A DNA stretch of 64,000 nucleotides, from assembly GCA_963727535.1 (NCBI GenBank), contig CAVSGR010000006.1, positions 868,001-932,000 of the forward strand, written 5' to 3'. The translations under genes and the position numbers were made by a program. Numbering within the stretch: the stretch's first letter is position 1; the number at the start of each line of letters is the position of its first letter. Of this stretch, positions 33,382 to 43,032 are shown piece by piece. The stretch comes from RBG-16-34-14 sp963727535. Lineage in GTDB: Bacteria > Bacteroidota > Ignavibacteria > Ignavibacteriales > Ignavibacteriaceae. The notes beneath the pieces were generated by a model. That model was not told where the DNA came from, did no database searches, and was given only the letters and a program-made list of their open reading frames with translations.

Positions 33382-34668
33382 ATGAATAGTCAGGTCAATT
33401 ACAAAGAGCCTGCTCCTATAGTCGACAAGGAGAACCCTTTCGAATCTATGATGGAGCGTTTTGACATTGCCGCAAAAAAACTCGGTCTTGATGAAGGAAT
33501 TTATAATTATCTAAAAACACCTGTTAAGCAAGTAATAACTGCGGTTCCTGTTATAATGGATGACGGACGAATTGATGTTTTTGAAGGCTACAGGGTTATA
33601 CACAACGATATACTTGGTCCTTCAAAAGGAGGAATCAGATTTGCACCCGATGTCTCGCTTGACGAGATGAAAGCGCTTGCCGCATGGATGACATGGAAAT
33701 GTGCAATTGTAAGTATACCTTTTGGTGGTGCAAAGGGGGGAATTAAGTGTGACCCGGCTAAACTTACTATCCAGGAACTTGAAAGATTAACGAGGAGATT
33801 TACTGCTAACCTGTTGGATGTATTTGGTCCTGAAAGAGATATACCTGCTCCTGATATGAATACTAATGAGCAGACCATGGCGTGGATAATGGATACTTAC
33901 AGTATGCATTCCAAAAAAAATGTAACAGCAGTTGTTACAGGAAAACCAATGATACTTGGTGGTTCACAAGGTAGAAGAGAAGCAACAGGTCGTGGTGTAA
34001 TGATCGTATCAATTGCTGCATTACAGAAACTTGGTATTAAGCCAAATGTGGCTACTGCAGTAGTACAGGGATTTGGAAATGTTGGTTCGGTTGCGGCAGA
34101 GTTGCTTTCCGAAAAGGGAGTAATGATAAAAGGATTAAGTGATGTGAACGGGGCAATCTATAATTCAAAAGGATTTGACCTGCCCGAGGTGATTAAATAT
34201 GTTGAAAAAAATAAAACGCTGGCAAAATTTCCAAACGCTGAAAACATCACGAACGAAGAATTGCTCGAATTGGAATGTGATTTATTAGTTCCTGCTGCTA
34301 AAGAAGATCAGATAACAGCAAAGAACGCTGATAAATTAAAATGTAAGATAATTGCTGAAGGAGCTAATGGTCCGACAACTGCAAAGGCAGATCCTAAACT
34401 AAAAGAAAAAGGAATCTTAGTTATTCCGGATATACTTGCAAATGCAGGCGGAGTTACGGTATCCTATTTTGAATGGGTTCAAGATAGGATGGGATTTTTC
34501 TGGACATTGAACAGAGTAAATACACGTCTTGAAAGAATGATGCATGAAGCTTTTGTTAAGGTTTATAAAACAGCCGGAATGTACGATGTATCTTTAAGAA
34601 TCGGTGCTTATATTCTTGCTATTGATAAGGTTGCAAAAACTCTTAAAATACGTGGTATATATGCCTGA
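33382..34668 (+). CDS. gdhA: Glutamate dehydrogenase (Glu/Leu/Phe/Val dehydrogenase family)
   Basis: This 428-residue NAD(P)-dependent dehydrogenase interconverts glutamate and 2-oxoglutarate plus ammonia. Landmarks are the substrate-binding Lys in KGGIRF, the catalytic Lys in IPFGGAKGGIKC, PAPDMNT, GRGVMIVS and the Rossmann motif GFGNVGSVAAEL. It would connect nitrogen and carbon metabolism, acting downstream of amino acid breakdown such as tryptophanase products. The GGAG-like site and ATG at 33382 define the start. The gene overlaps the next one (34661) by eight bases, indicating coupled translation. Confidence 0.93.
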   Translation: MNSQVNYKEPAPIVDKENPFESMMERFDIAAKKLGLDEGIYNYLKTPVKQVITAVPVIMDDGRIDVFEGYRVIHNDILGPSKGGIRFAPDVSLDEMKALAAWMTWKCAIVSIPFGGAKGGIKCDPAKLTIQELERLTRRFTANLLDVFGPERDIPAPDMNTNEQTMAWIMDTYSMHSKKNVTAVVTGKPMILGGSQGRREATGRGVMIVSIAALQKLGIKPNVATAVVQGFGNVGSVAAELLSEKGVMIKGLSDVNGAIYNSKGFDLPEVIKYVEKNKTLAKFPNAENITNEELLELECDLLVPAAKEDQITAKNADKLKCKIIAEGANGPTTAKADPKLKEKGILVIPDILANAGGVTVSYFEWVQDRMGFFWTLNRVNTRLERMMHEAFVKVYKTAGMYDVSLRIGAYILAIDKVAKTLKIRGIYA

Positions 34669-35266
34669 GATTAAAAGATTAATATTCTTACCTGTTGTGT
34701 TATTTTTCCTTTCTGTTGATTTATCAGCGCAGCAGCCGGATACTAATCTTGATATATTTTATTCAATGATTGATTCTTCAGTTACGGATTTTATTTCTAA
34801 AGTTCCGCAGTCTGAAGAGTCAATCAAACTCGATTTAAATCCTGGGAAAGATTATTCTGTTTTTACCAACAAGGTGATTGCAAAAATTATTTCTTTCGGG
34901 AAAAAAATATCGAATGAAAAAAATGATGAAGCTTCAATTGTCAATTATATAATTGATAGTGTAGAAGTGATCTATGGAGATATTTACAGAGATGGTTTCT
35001 TTGGTGGTTTTTATTTGCCGCGCAACTTATCTCTTAAAGGAAATTACACAGTTGAAAGTGACAGCACTGTTTTAAAAAACTTCAGCTATTCATACAAGGA
35101 CACTTTAAGGTATGAAGACATTCAAAATGTTGAGAATGATTCATATCCATTTACAAAAGGAGAAATTCCCCCTGAACCTTTTTTATCAAGCTTGTTTGAA
35201 CCAATAGTTGCAATTGGTGTAGCGGCTGCGGCTGTTATTTTGTTCTTTTCAGTTCGAAGCAAGTAA
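34661..35266 (+). CDS. Exported protein of unknown function with C-terminal membrane anchor
   Basis: This 201-residue protein has a signal peptide (MPEIKRLIFLPVVLFFLSVD, cleavage near LSAQQ) and a C-terminal hydrophobic segment (about 180-197, VAIGVAAAAVILFF) ending in RSK. The central part is polar and rich in Asp, Ser and Tyr, with a repeated FFGGFYLPRNL-like patch. It is probably anchored in the inner membrane with the bulk in the periplasm. I start it at 34661 because of the signal peptide and because an eight-base overlap with gdhA implies coupling. No family is recognised. Confidence 0.65.
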   Translation: MPEIKRLIFLPVVLFFLSVDLSAQQPDTNLDIFYSMIDSSVTDFISKVPQSEESIKLDLNPGKDYSVFTNKVIAKIISFGKKISNEKNDEASIVNYIIDSVEVIYGDIYRDGFFGGFYLPRNLSLKGNYTVESDSTVLKNFSYSYKDTLRYEDIQNVENDSYPFTKGEIPPEPFLSSLFEPIVAIGVAAAAVILFFSVRSK

Positions 35267-35338
35267 TCATAAATACCTTTGAAGCCTACAGGAAAATAGT
35301 TATTATTACACTCTAAAATCTTATTATTTATAGCGATT

Positions 35339-36097
35339 ATGAAGCATTTTATCTTAGTTATTATTTTTGCAGGGATCTTCTGGGGCTGTTCCTCATCGGT
35401 GGATACAATCAATTTTACGCCGGATGAAAGACTTGCTTATGCAGTTAAAATTTACCAGGATGAAGATTATGAAGACGCTCTCAACGAGTTCCAGGCAATT
35501 GTGCTTCAATATCCGGGTAATGCAATTGTAGATGATGCACAATTTTATCTTGCTCAAACAAGGTTCAAGAGAAGTGAATATCTTCTTGCTGCTTATGAGT
35601 TCAGCAAGCTTGTTAAGAATATGCCTGCAAGTGAGTTTGTTCCTAAAGCTCAATATATGTTAGCTGAGTGTTATTACCAGTTGTCTCCCAATTATTCTCT
35701 CGATCAAAAGTTTACAAAAAAAGCTATTGAAGAATTTCAGGCTTTTATTGATTTCTTCCCATCGAATGAGAAAGTTGCTGATGCAGAAAAAAAGATAAAT
35801 GAGCTTAACAATAAACTTGCCTATAAGGGTTTAGTAATTGCAAGAATATATGTAAAGCTTGAATATTATACAGCTGCATTGGATTATTATAATGAAGTTG
35901 TAGAAACGTATCATGATACCAAGTATGCTTCAACAGCTTCATATGAAAAGATAAAACTATTGATACAACAGAACAGGAATTCGGAAGCTCTTTCCGAAAT
36001 ATCAAAATTCATTCAGAGATATCCCGATGATTCCAACAAGGACGAAGTCCTGGAATTAAAATCAACTCTCGAAAATAAATTATCAGCATCCAAATAA
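35339..36097 (+). CDS. bamD: Outer membrane assembly lipoprotein BamD
   Basis: This 252-residue lipoprotein of the BAM complex folds outer-membrane proteins with BamA. The lipobox is FWGCSS (Cys near residue 17), followed by five TPR-like helical pairs (YQDEDYEDALNEFQAIVLQY, FYLAQTRFKRSEYLLAAYEF, AEEFQAFIDFF-like, YYTAALDYYNEVVETY, NSEALSEISKFIQRYP). Length is normal for the family. Its stop overlaps the thioesterase start by one base (TAATG), so the two are one operon. Confidence 0.87.
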   Translation: MKHFILVIIFAGIFWGCSSSVDTINFTPDERLAYAVKIYQDEDYEDALNEFQAIVLQYPGNAIVDDAQFYLAQTRFKRSEYLLAAYEFSKLVKNMPASEFVPKAQYMLAECYYQLSPNYSLDQKFTKKAIEEFQAFIDFFPSNEKVADAEKKINELNNKLAYKGLVIARIYVKLEYYTAALDYYNEVVETYHDTKYASTASYEKIKLLIQQNRNSEALSEISKFIQRYPDDSNKDEVLELKSTLENKLSASK

Positions 36098-36573
36098 TGG
36101 TTCAATCTAAAAAAGTAAGTGAATCATTAATTATTATGACAGAGTTGGTCTTACCGAACCATGCAAATCAGCTCGGTATATTGCTTGGTGGTCAGCTAAT
36201 GCACTGGATAGATATTTGTGCGGCTCTTTGTGCATCAAAACATAACCAGAGAATTTGTGTAACTGCTTCTGTAGACAGAATAGATTTCCATCATCCTATA
36301 ATAGTCGGGAACGCAGTAACAGTATCGGCTTCTGTTAACAGGGTGTTTACAACTTCGATGGAGATCGGGGTAAAAGTTTATGCAGAAAATTTTAAAGAAG
36401 GAACAAAACTACACACGAACACAGCTTACCTTACTTTTGTTGCAATTGATAACGATGGTAAGCCTGTTAAAGCAATTCCTGTTGTGCCGGAATCGGATGA
36501 TGAAAAACGAAGGTATGAGGAAGCTCTTCAGAGAAGAGATGCAAGGCTTAAAGAACGCATTAAACGGGGTTAA
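36097..36573 (+). CDS. Acyl-CoA thioesterase, YciA-like hotdog fold
   Basis: This 158-residue cytoplasmic hotdog thioesterase would hydrolyse acyl-CoA. Landmarks are HANQLGILLGGQLMHWIDICAA and the central strand DRIDFHHPIIVGNAV, with conserved Asn19 and Asp33-like catalytic positions. The C-terminal tail is charged and likely a coiled coil (ESDDEKRRYEEALQRRDARL). It overlaps bamD by one base, and the next gene (36539) starts inside its 3' end. Substrate chain length is not evident from the sequence. Confidence 0.87.
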   Translation: MVQSKKVSESLIIMTELVLPNHANQLGILLGGQLMHWIDICAALCASKHNQRICVTASVDRIDFHHPIIVGNAVTVSASVNRVFTTSMEIGVKVYAENFKEGTKLHTNTAYLTFVAIDNDGKPVKAIPVVPESDDEKRRYEEALQRRDARLKERIKRG

Positions 36574-38665
36574 GCCGCTACTTGTCTTTTTCCTTTTTTC
36601 GCAAAGCGTATTTTCCCAGATACCTATCAATGGCTTTTGCAAATACAATTGTTATAAAGCCGATTCAGGTTTCACAAATTTTATGCTGATAAATTTTAAT
36701 AACGATTTTTATTCCGATTTCATTTTGTATAACCCCGCTAAAAAAGAAGTTGAAATAATCAACGGAGAAGAGCAGGGGGTTTTAAAAGAAAAAAAAATTT
36801 TCAGAATTCCTGTTGAGATAACATCTATTCAGCCATTAAAAAACAGAAGAGGTCCCGGCTATTTTTTTACCAACCGAAAAAAATTAAGAGCCGGAGTTTA
36901 TGAACTACAACCTAACGGCAGACCTGATCTGTCAAACTCACTTGAGTTTGATTCCTATCCCGATTATTTAAGTGTTGGCAATGTCGATGGTAAAGGGAAA
37001 AATGAAATATTAGTTTCGGGAAGTTCATTCAACGGTCTTTCAATAATTTACCAGGGTGATAAAGAATTAACAGAAAAGAAGATTGTTGAAGGAACATCTT
37101 TCTCGCATTCAGTTTTGTGTGATCTTAATAATGATCAATTCCCGGATATTGCAGCTTATAACGTTCTTAAACGGAGATTTGATTTTTTCTATAATGACAG
37201 TAAAGGAGATTTCAGGAAAGTTCGTTCAATTCCTTTCCAGGAAAAAATCACGAGTCTTAAATCTTTCGATATAAATCTCGATTCTTATAGTGACCTGATC
37301 TTCACTTCAGGAAAATCATTCTATGTATGGTATGGAGATTTCAGATCTTCTTATGAGAATACAACTAAAATTGAAACGTTATACAAACCCGATAAATATA
37401 TTTTAGGCGATTTTAACAAAGACGGAAGAATTGATCTTGCTTACCTGAATTTAGAGCATTCACTTGTCTCTGTTCTATTCGCTAAAAATGATTTCGAGTT
37501 TTATCCTGAAATAATTTATCTGCAGCAGAAAGAATTGACAGATATTTCTCCTTATTACAGCAAGTTTATAGATGGAATTGCAGCTTTAAGTTTGGATGGA
37601 AATATTCATACTGTTACAAAACTCACTTCCTTTACCGATTCTGTTGATATTTCTCTTGGTGCTATGCCGGGGGCGGTTTCATTTTTTGATAACCAAAATA
37701 ACGGGATAACCGATTTCTGTTTTATAGATGAGTATGATAAAAAAATAAAATTTGTTCTAAGAAACAGCGGTGGAATTCCTGCTAATTTATTTTCATACCA
37801 GTTGCATGAAAATCATGGTAAAATAATTTCTGAAAATCTTAGTGCGGGTTTAAAAAATTATGTTTGCTTTTCGATTGACAAAAAATTGATAGAAATAATC
37901 AGAGCAGATTTTGACAGCAACAAAGTTAAAGGAATCGCTTTATATTCTCCGGGACCAGTAAAAGATTTGAAACTTAAAAGAATAAATGAGAACGAGTACA
38001 CAATTTATTTCACTTACATAAACAACAACAACTCATTATTTGTCGGTGCTTTTAATTATAAAGATTTTAAGTTCAGTTTTTCGGAACAATTAATTGACAC
38101 AGGGAAATTTTATGATGCTGCTTTAGGAATGGGTGATGAGCTTGTCGTGTATTATTGGCAGAAGACAGAACAAAATGTTTTACTAAAAGAAATGAGACCA
38201 CTTAATTTGCCTGGAAAAGCAAACGATATTATTTCTTTTCCTCTAACTGATAGTCTAAAAATTAATAGTTATGCCGGGGATTTGTTAAATATGGACAAAA
38301 ATGTTTTCATCAGCTTTATAACATCGCCAGGAGATGATTATGCTGTTGTTGCTTACAGAGATTTTTCGTCCTTGATTAAAAGCGATAAAAGTCTTTCCGA
38401 TTTTAGGATTACCTCAAAAAATAATTTATTTTTTGGCGAAACAAGATTTAACGGACTCAAAAAACTTTGTATCTATTTTCCCGAACAAAGCGAAGTAGAA
38501 AAATTAGAATTTATTAATAAGGGGAAAAATTTATCATTTACTCAAATAGCGGATCAAGCATTCATAAGGAATTTCTTTATAAAGAATATGACTTCAAAAA
38601 ATTATCACATAGTTTACAGTGATACAAATAAAAATTGCATTACGATTAAAAGAATAAAAGGATAA
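36539..38665 (+). CDS. Secreted FG-GAP/VCBS-like repeat protein
   Basis: This is a 708-residue secreted protein. I place its start at 36539 because a signal peptide (KPLLVFFLFSQSVFSQ) begins shortly after and AGAGAAGAG precedes it, although this start lies 35 bases inside the upstream thioesterase gene in another frame. Calcium-binding-like FG-GAP repeats show as DLNNDQFPDIAAYNV, DINLDSYSDLIF and DFNKDGRIDLAYLN, so it is a beta-propeller. Its C-terminus has no T9SS domain that I can see. It leads into the metalloprotease gene with a one-base overlap at 38665. Confidence 0.7.
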   Translation: MQGLKNALNGVKPLLVFFLFSQSVFSQIPINGFCKYNCYKADSGFTNFMLINFNNDFYSDFILYNPAKKEVEIINGEEQGVLKEKKIFRIPVEITSIQPLKNRRGPGYFFTNRKKLRAGVYELQPNGRPDLSNSLEFDSYPDYLSVGNVDGKGKNEILVSGSSFNGLSIIYQGDKELTEKKIVEGTSFSHSVLCDLNNDQFPDIAAYNVLKRRFDFFYNDSKGDFRKVRSIPFQEKITSLKSFDINLDSYSDLIFTSGKSFYVWYGDFRSSYENTTKIETLYKPDKYILGDFNKDGRIDLAYLNLEHSLVSVLFAKNDFEFYPEIIYLQQKELTDISPYYSKFIDGIAALSLDGNIHTVTKLTSFTDSVDISLGAMPGAVSFFDNQNNGITDFCFIDEYDKKIKFVLRNSGGIPANLFSYQLHENHGKIISENLSAGLKNYVCFSIDKKLIEIIRADFDSNKVKGIALYSPGPVKDLKLKRINENEYTIYFTYINNNNSLFVGAFNYKDFKFSFSEQLIDTGKFYDAALGMGDELVVYYWQKTEQNVLLKEMRPLNLPGKANDIISFPLTDSLKINSYAGDLLNMDKNVFISFITSPGDDYAVVAYRDFSSLIKSDKSLSDFRITSKNNLFFGETRFNGLKKLCIYFPEQSEVEKLEFINKGKNLSFTQIADQAFIRNFFIKNMTSKNYHIVYSDTNKNCITIKRIKG

Positions 38666-40357
38666 TGGTAATCAGGATATTTTTATTTTTGATTTTGGTT
38701 GTTCCTGCTTATTCACAAATTAATGATAAGAAACAACTCGATTCATTATATGACGCCTTCATAGATCGTTATAATCATAAAGATGATGTTATTAATTCCA
38801 CTGAAAGTCCTGAGCATATAAAATGTGCATTCGGGATAGTTAACCAAGTGGTAAGAAATCTTAATAATTACTCGGATGAAAAAAAGCGATTATTAAAAAC
38901 ATTATTGGAACGTCCCACAAAACAAAAAAGTTTAGTTAGCCCTAAAGGCTTATTTCAGAATTCATTACGACACTACAGAAACTGAACTACGAGTACCGAA
39001 CTATGATCCTTCACTCAGTGCAGATGAAAACGCAATGCAGGTGGCAATTGCTGCAGATTCAGCTTATAATTTTGAAGTTAACTATTTGAAGTATCCTCCT
39101 CCGCCCGGTGACAATGGAGATGGTGGAGACAACTTGTATGATATTTATATTACTACAGCGGAAGGAAGCTATGGATTTACACAACCTGAAACATCTTTAG
39201 GAAATCATAAATATACTTCTTATATGGAAATTCATTACAGTTTTAAGAATTTTTATACTGAAGGTTTGAATGCAGTTAGAGTAACTGTAGCACACGAGTT
39301 TCATCATGCTATACAGGTCGGGAATTATACTGGTGATAAATATGATGTCGATGGTTTCTTCTATGAAATGACTTCAACCTCAATGGAAGAATTTGTTTAT
39401 AACAGCGTAAATGATTATTACGCATATATGAAAAGCTATTTTAATAATCCCAACAGGGTTTTTAACTCTTTTAGATCGCAATCAAATGATGGATATGATC
39501 TTGCAGTCTGGAATATTTTTCTTAAAGATAAATTTGGATATGACATTATCAAAAAACAGTGGGAACTATTTGCCAATACGTAAGAGCATTAACTGCAATT
39601 CAATCCAGTTTGCTTGATGAAAGTTCTTCACTTAGAGAAGCCTTAAATGAATTTGGAATATGGACATTTTTCACTAAATACAGGGCTATTCCCGGAAAAT
39701 ATTTCGATGAAGCTGCGAACTATCCTCTTATAAAATTGACAACGACCTCATATGTGCCGGGTAGTCCTGTTTCCCTTAATAATTTAAAAGCTGCCTCAAA
39801 TAATTTTTTGGCAATTGTTAACACTTCTGTAACACCCAGCGATACGTTAGTAGTTATAATCACAAATTCAGATTATACTTCTGCAAATGATAGCTCCGGC
39901 AAGAATTATAGTTTCGATTATACTCTTGCACCGGATTCAAGTAATGGTAGTGTTTTGTTAGCAGATAATTATTTTGCAAAGTTCGATGTCGTTCAACCAA
40001 ATCTATGGTCTGTTTCTGAAGTCCTTAATAACCAGGTTGTCAGGCAAAACGGGACTATATTTAAACCGATCAGTACAGGAGATGAACCTTTAGCTTATCC
40101 CAATCCTTTTCATTATGGTAATTAATCAATATATATATATAGCTGTATCTGATACAAAGGGTGAAAGTAAAGCTGATTTAAATGTTTATACTCCCGCTAT
40201 GGAATTAGTGGATTCCAAAACACTTGATTTTAATGGGGATATTCTCACATGGAAAATAAGAGATCTTAATAAAAAACTTGCATCTGGTGTTTACATTTTT
40301 GCAGTTAAAATTGGAAATAAAACTTCTGCAGGTAAACTGGTAATTTTTGATGATTGA
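38665..40357 (+). pseudogene. Secreted metalloprotease (MXAN_6640-like) with T9SS-like C-terminus, three frameshifts
   Basis: This is one gene in four frames: 38665-38985 (signal peptide and propeptide-like region), 39035-39583 (contains HEFHH, a zinc-protease HExxH), 39559-40125 (accessory beta domain and PNPFHYG) and 40115-40357 (Leu-Val-Ile-rich end with GVYIFAVKIGNKTSAGK). The domain order and the PNPF opening point to a T9SS sorting domain. Breaks lie near 38970, 39570 and 40115. Corrected length would be about 560 residues. It resembles what I recall of the MXAN_6640 family of putative metalloproteases. It overlaps the following ccmA gene by eight bases. Confidence 0.7.
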
Positions 40358-40961
40358 ATATTCTTTAACCGCAGAATCAATTAACAAGACTTTTGGAAGA
40401 AGATTAATCTTCAGCGGAATTAGTTTTAAATTAAATTCCTCGACTATCTTTGGAATTTCCGGACCAAATGGTTCCGGCAAATCAACTCTTGTGAAAATTA
40501 TTGCAAATTTAATTTCTCCTTCATCAGGAAAACTTCTTCATAATCTTAACGGAACAGAGATCAAAGCTGAAAAACTTCATAATCATATCGGACTTGTTTC
40601 TCCTTATCTTGTTTTGTATGATGAATTCTCTGCTTATGAAAATCTAAATTATTTTTCTGAAATAAGAGGAGTTCCTTTTGACAAAGAAAAAGTCGATAAT
40701 CTCTTAAATAAATTTCTTCTCTTTAATAGGAAAGATGATCTTGTAAAAACATATTCATCCGGAATGAAACAAAGATTGAAATTTATTTTCGCATTAATGC
40801 ATTCACCGCAATTAATAATTTTAGACGAACCAACCTCTAATCTAGATGATGAAGGAAAAGAAGTAGTGTATGAGCTTGTAAAAGAAGAGGCAGGAAAAAA
40901 CATTGTGATCATTGCATCAAATGAAAAAACAGATTTGAAGTTTGTGCAACGAAACAATTGA
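40350..40961 (+). CDS. ccmA: Heme exporter ATP-binding protein CcmA
   Basis: This 203-residue ABC ATPase powers the CcmAB release of holo-CcmE in cytochrome c maturation. Walker A GPNGSGKST (about residues 36-44), signature YSSGMKQRLK and Walker B LIILDEPTS are present, with the Q-loop near LVSPYLVL. The start at 40350 is preferred to a TTG at 40347. The end (KFVQRNN) is unlike homologues, which run on with a CNETIDL-type tail in another frame, so a one-base shift near 40945 may have changed the last residues and hidden up to about 20. It heads the ccmABCDEF run. Confidence 0.87.
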   Translation: MIEYSLTAESINKTFGRRLIFSGISFKLNSSTIFGISGPNGSGKSTLVKIIANLISPSSGKLLHNLNGTEIKAEKLHNHIGLVSPYLVLYDEFSAYENLNYFSEIRGVPFDKEKVDNLLNKFLLFNRKDDLVKTYSSGMKQRLKFIFALMHSPQLIILDEPTSNLDDEGKEVVYELVKEEAGKNIVIIASNEKTDLKFVQRNN

Positions 40962-41060
40962 TTTGAAAAACTCAAAAAGGATGAAAGTCAAAGCTCAGAA
41001 CTGCAAACTCAAATGTATTTAAGTTTTGACTTTTGAAATTTGAGATTTGAAATTAAAAGA

Positions 41061-41720
41061 ATGAAATCATACGCATTATTTAAAAAAGATATAAGTTCAG
41101 AATTACGGACACGCTATGCAATCAACGCTTTAGCGATGTTCATAATAGTTACTCTAAGTATTATACTTTTTTCAATTGGCAATGAAAGAATAAGTCAGCG
41201 TTTAACTGGTGGTTTGTTTTGGGTAATTATATTTTTCACTTCGATGTCAGGTTTATCAAGAGTGTTTGTCAGTGAAGAAGAAAGAGGTACCTCTTTAACA
41301 CTTCAATTAATTGCAGCACCTTCAACAGTCTTTTCAGGTAAACTTCTCTTCAATCTCATTTTGGTTTTTGCAATGAACACTGTAATTGCAATTCTTTATT
41401 CTCTTCTTTTTGACACTTTTGTTCTTAAGAACTTTGCACTTTTTTTAGTCTCATTTATAATTAGTAATATTGGTTTAGCCTTTGCATCGACAATAATTGC
41501 AGCCATTATCTCAAAAGCAGGGGCAAAAGGAACGCTTTATCCTGTTTTATCTTTTCCGATCTTATTACCTTTAATATTAACTTCTGTACAGTTAACTTTA
41601 TTTGCAATGGATGGCACAAGCTTTGAAACTGCTAAATTTGAACTAGCAATTGTTGTGTGTTATGATGTTATTATATTTACGGTGTCGTATTTACTTTTTG
41701 ATTTTATCTGGAAAGAATAG
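41061..41720 (+). CDS. ccmB: Heme exporter membrane protein CcmB
   Basis: This 219-residue protein has six predicted spans and pairs with CcmA to form the ABC component of cytochrome c maturation System I. The start ATG at 41061 is preferred to a TTG at 41040, because the N-terminus (MKSYALFKKDISSELRTRYA) then matches the family. Landmarks are GLSRVFVSEEERGTSL and the LLPLIL span before the C-terminus. It is separated from ccmA by about 100 bases of low-complexity A/T-rich repeat and from ccmC by 26 bases. Confidence 0.87.
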   Translation: MKSYALFKKDISSELRTRYAINALAMFIIVTLSIILFSIGNERISQRLTGGLFWVIIFFTSMSGLSRVFVSEEERGTSLTLQLIAAPSTVFSGKLLFNLILVFAMNTVIAILYSLLFDTFVLKNFALFLVSFIISNIGLAFASTIIAAIISKAGAKGTLYPVLSFPILLPLILTSVQLTLFAMDGTSFETAKFELAIVVCYDVIIFTVSYLLFDFIWKE

Positions 41721-41746
41721 GAATTTTAAGAGTTTAATCTATTAGT

Positions 41747-42457
41747 ATGAAAACAACCTGGAAAATATTTTTATTTCTGCTTCTATGCTTCGTCTCAATA
41801 GCTGGAATATCATTTCCCATAGTTAAGAATCCGCAGAGCTGGTATGAATTCCCATACATAAAAGGACTCGAAGAAAATGCAAAAATAATTTTCTTTCATG
41901 TTCCAACTGCGTGGCTTACAGTAATAGCTTTTCTTATGACGGCGATTTACAGCTTCAAATATTTAAGGAAGAAAAATCTTGATGACGATGCAAAGTCCTA
42001 TGCCGCAGCACAATTAGGAATTATCTTTTGCATACTTGCTACAGTTACCGGTGCAGTCTGGGCTAAGTTTGCCTGGGGTTCTTTCTGGAGCTGGGATCCG
42101 AGGCAAACAAGTATTTTTGCTTTGCTTTTAATTTACGGAGCCTGGTTTGCATTAAGATCTTCAATCGAGTCAGAAGAGAAGCGAGCTACACTTTCATCTG
42201 TTTATGCAATCATTGCTTTTGTAACAGTTCCGTTTTTTATTTTTATAATGCCGAGAATTATGACAGGTCTTCATCCGGGTTCTGCCGATGATACAAATGC
42301 GGGACCAATTGTTGATTTTAAGATGAATGGAAATATGCAGTTGATTTTCTTTTTATCACTGATTGGATTTACAATACTTTTTTTCTGGATGTGGAGACTT
42401 GGTTATAAATCAATTATATACAGAGATAAATTGAATAAAAAATTAATAAGAGGTTAA
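41747..42457 (+). CDS. ccmC: Heme transfer protein CcmC
   Basis: This 236-residue protein has six spans and carries the WWD signature of heme-handling proteins as WGSFWSWDPRQTS (about residues 108-120), with flanking His residues expected to ligate heme (one in HVPTAWLT near 51). It attaches heme to CcmE. Length and topology are normal for the family. It is followed by the small CcmD-like gene with a one-base gap. Confidence 0.9.
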   Translation: MKTTWKIFLFLLLCFVSIAGISFPIVKNPQSWYEFPYIKGLEENAKIIFFHVPTAWLTVIAFLMTAIYSFKYLRKKNLDDDAKSYAAAQLGIIFCILATVTGAVWAKFAWGSFWSWDPRQTSIFALLLIYGAWFALRSSIESEEKRATLSSVYAIIAFVTVPFFIFIMPRIMTGLHPGSADDTNAGPIVDFKMNGNMQLIFFLSLIGFTILFFWMWRLGYKSIIYRDKLNKKLIRG

Positions 42458-42458
42458 A

Positions 42459-42596
42459 TTGGATTTTTTACAGAATAATGCAATCTACATTGTGATGATT
42501 ATAGTTTTAATCGTCTGGGTTGGGGTTTTTCTTTACTTATGGAACCTTGACAAAAGACTTAAGAATATTGAAAAAGAAATAGGAGATAACAAATGA
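42459..42596 (+). CDS. ccmD: CcmD-like small membrane protein
   Basis: A 45-residue frame starts at TTG 42459, one base after the ccmC stop, and ends in TGA at 42596, overlapping the ccmE start (ATGA). It has a single span (about residues 9-30, IYIVMIIVLIVWVGVFLYLW) followed by a basic, helical tail (DKRLKNIEKEIGDNK). This matches CcmD, the small protein that stabilises CcmC-CcmE contact. The position between ccmC and ccmE is the normal one. The TTG start has no strong Shine-Dalgarno, so translation probably relies on coupling. Confidence 0.8.
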   Translation: MDFLQNNAIYIVMIIVLIVWVGVFLYLWNLDKRLKNIEKEIGDNK

Positions 42597-42994
42597 AGAA
42601 CAAATATATTTTTGGCGGATTTATTATTGTAGTTTTTCTTGGAATGCTGGTATATCTTTTAACTCAAAGCAACATTAAATATGAAGATGACTTTGCCAAA
42701 GTGAAGCAAGAAGAAAAGATGGTCAGGGCGACCGGGCAATGGGTTAAAGAAAAGAACTATGAGATAGATAAACAAAATAAAACATTCAGCTTTTACCTTG
42801 CTGATGCAAAAGGTGTTGAGATGAAAATTTTATACGATGGAACAATACCAAATAATTTTGAATCAGCAGTTAGTGTTGTTGTAACAGGAGAATATCGCAA
42901 TGGATATTTTCATGCAAAAGATATTTTAACTAAATGCCCGAGCAAGTATCAGCAACAGTACGACCAGGAGAAGATGAAATCTTCGGGAACATAA
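42593..42994 (+). CDS. ccmE: Heme chaperone CcmE, Cys-type (CxxxY)
   Basis: This 133-residue membrane-anchored chaperone has a span at about residues 6-24 and an OB-fold domain. Classical CcmE binds heme through His in HxxxY. Here the site is Cys115 with Tyr119 (TKCPSKYQ), the CxxxY form described for System I* CcmE of Desulfovibrio and archaea. The attachment should therefore be through Cys. The ATG overlaps the ccmD stop (ATGA). The next gene (ccmF) follows after 38 bases. Confidence 0.9.
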   Translation: MKNKYIFGGFIIVVFLGMLVYLLTQSNIKYEDDFAKVKQEEKMVRATGQWVKEKNYEIDKQNKTFSFYLADAKGVEMKILYDGTIPNNFESAVSVVVTGEYRNGYFHAKDILTKCPSKYQQQYDQEKMKSSGT

Positions 42995-43032
42995 TGAAAA
43001 GTATAAAAGGCAAAATGGAAAACGAGGCGTAA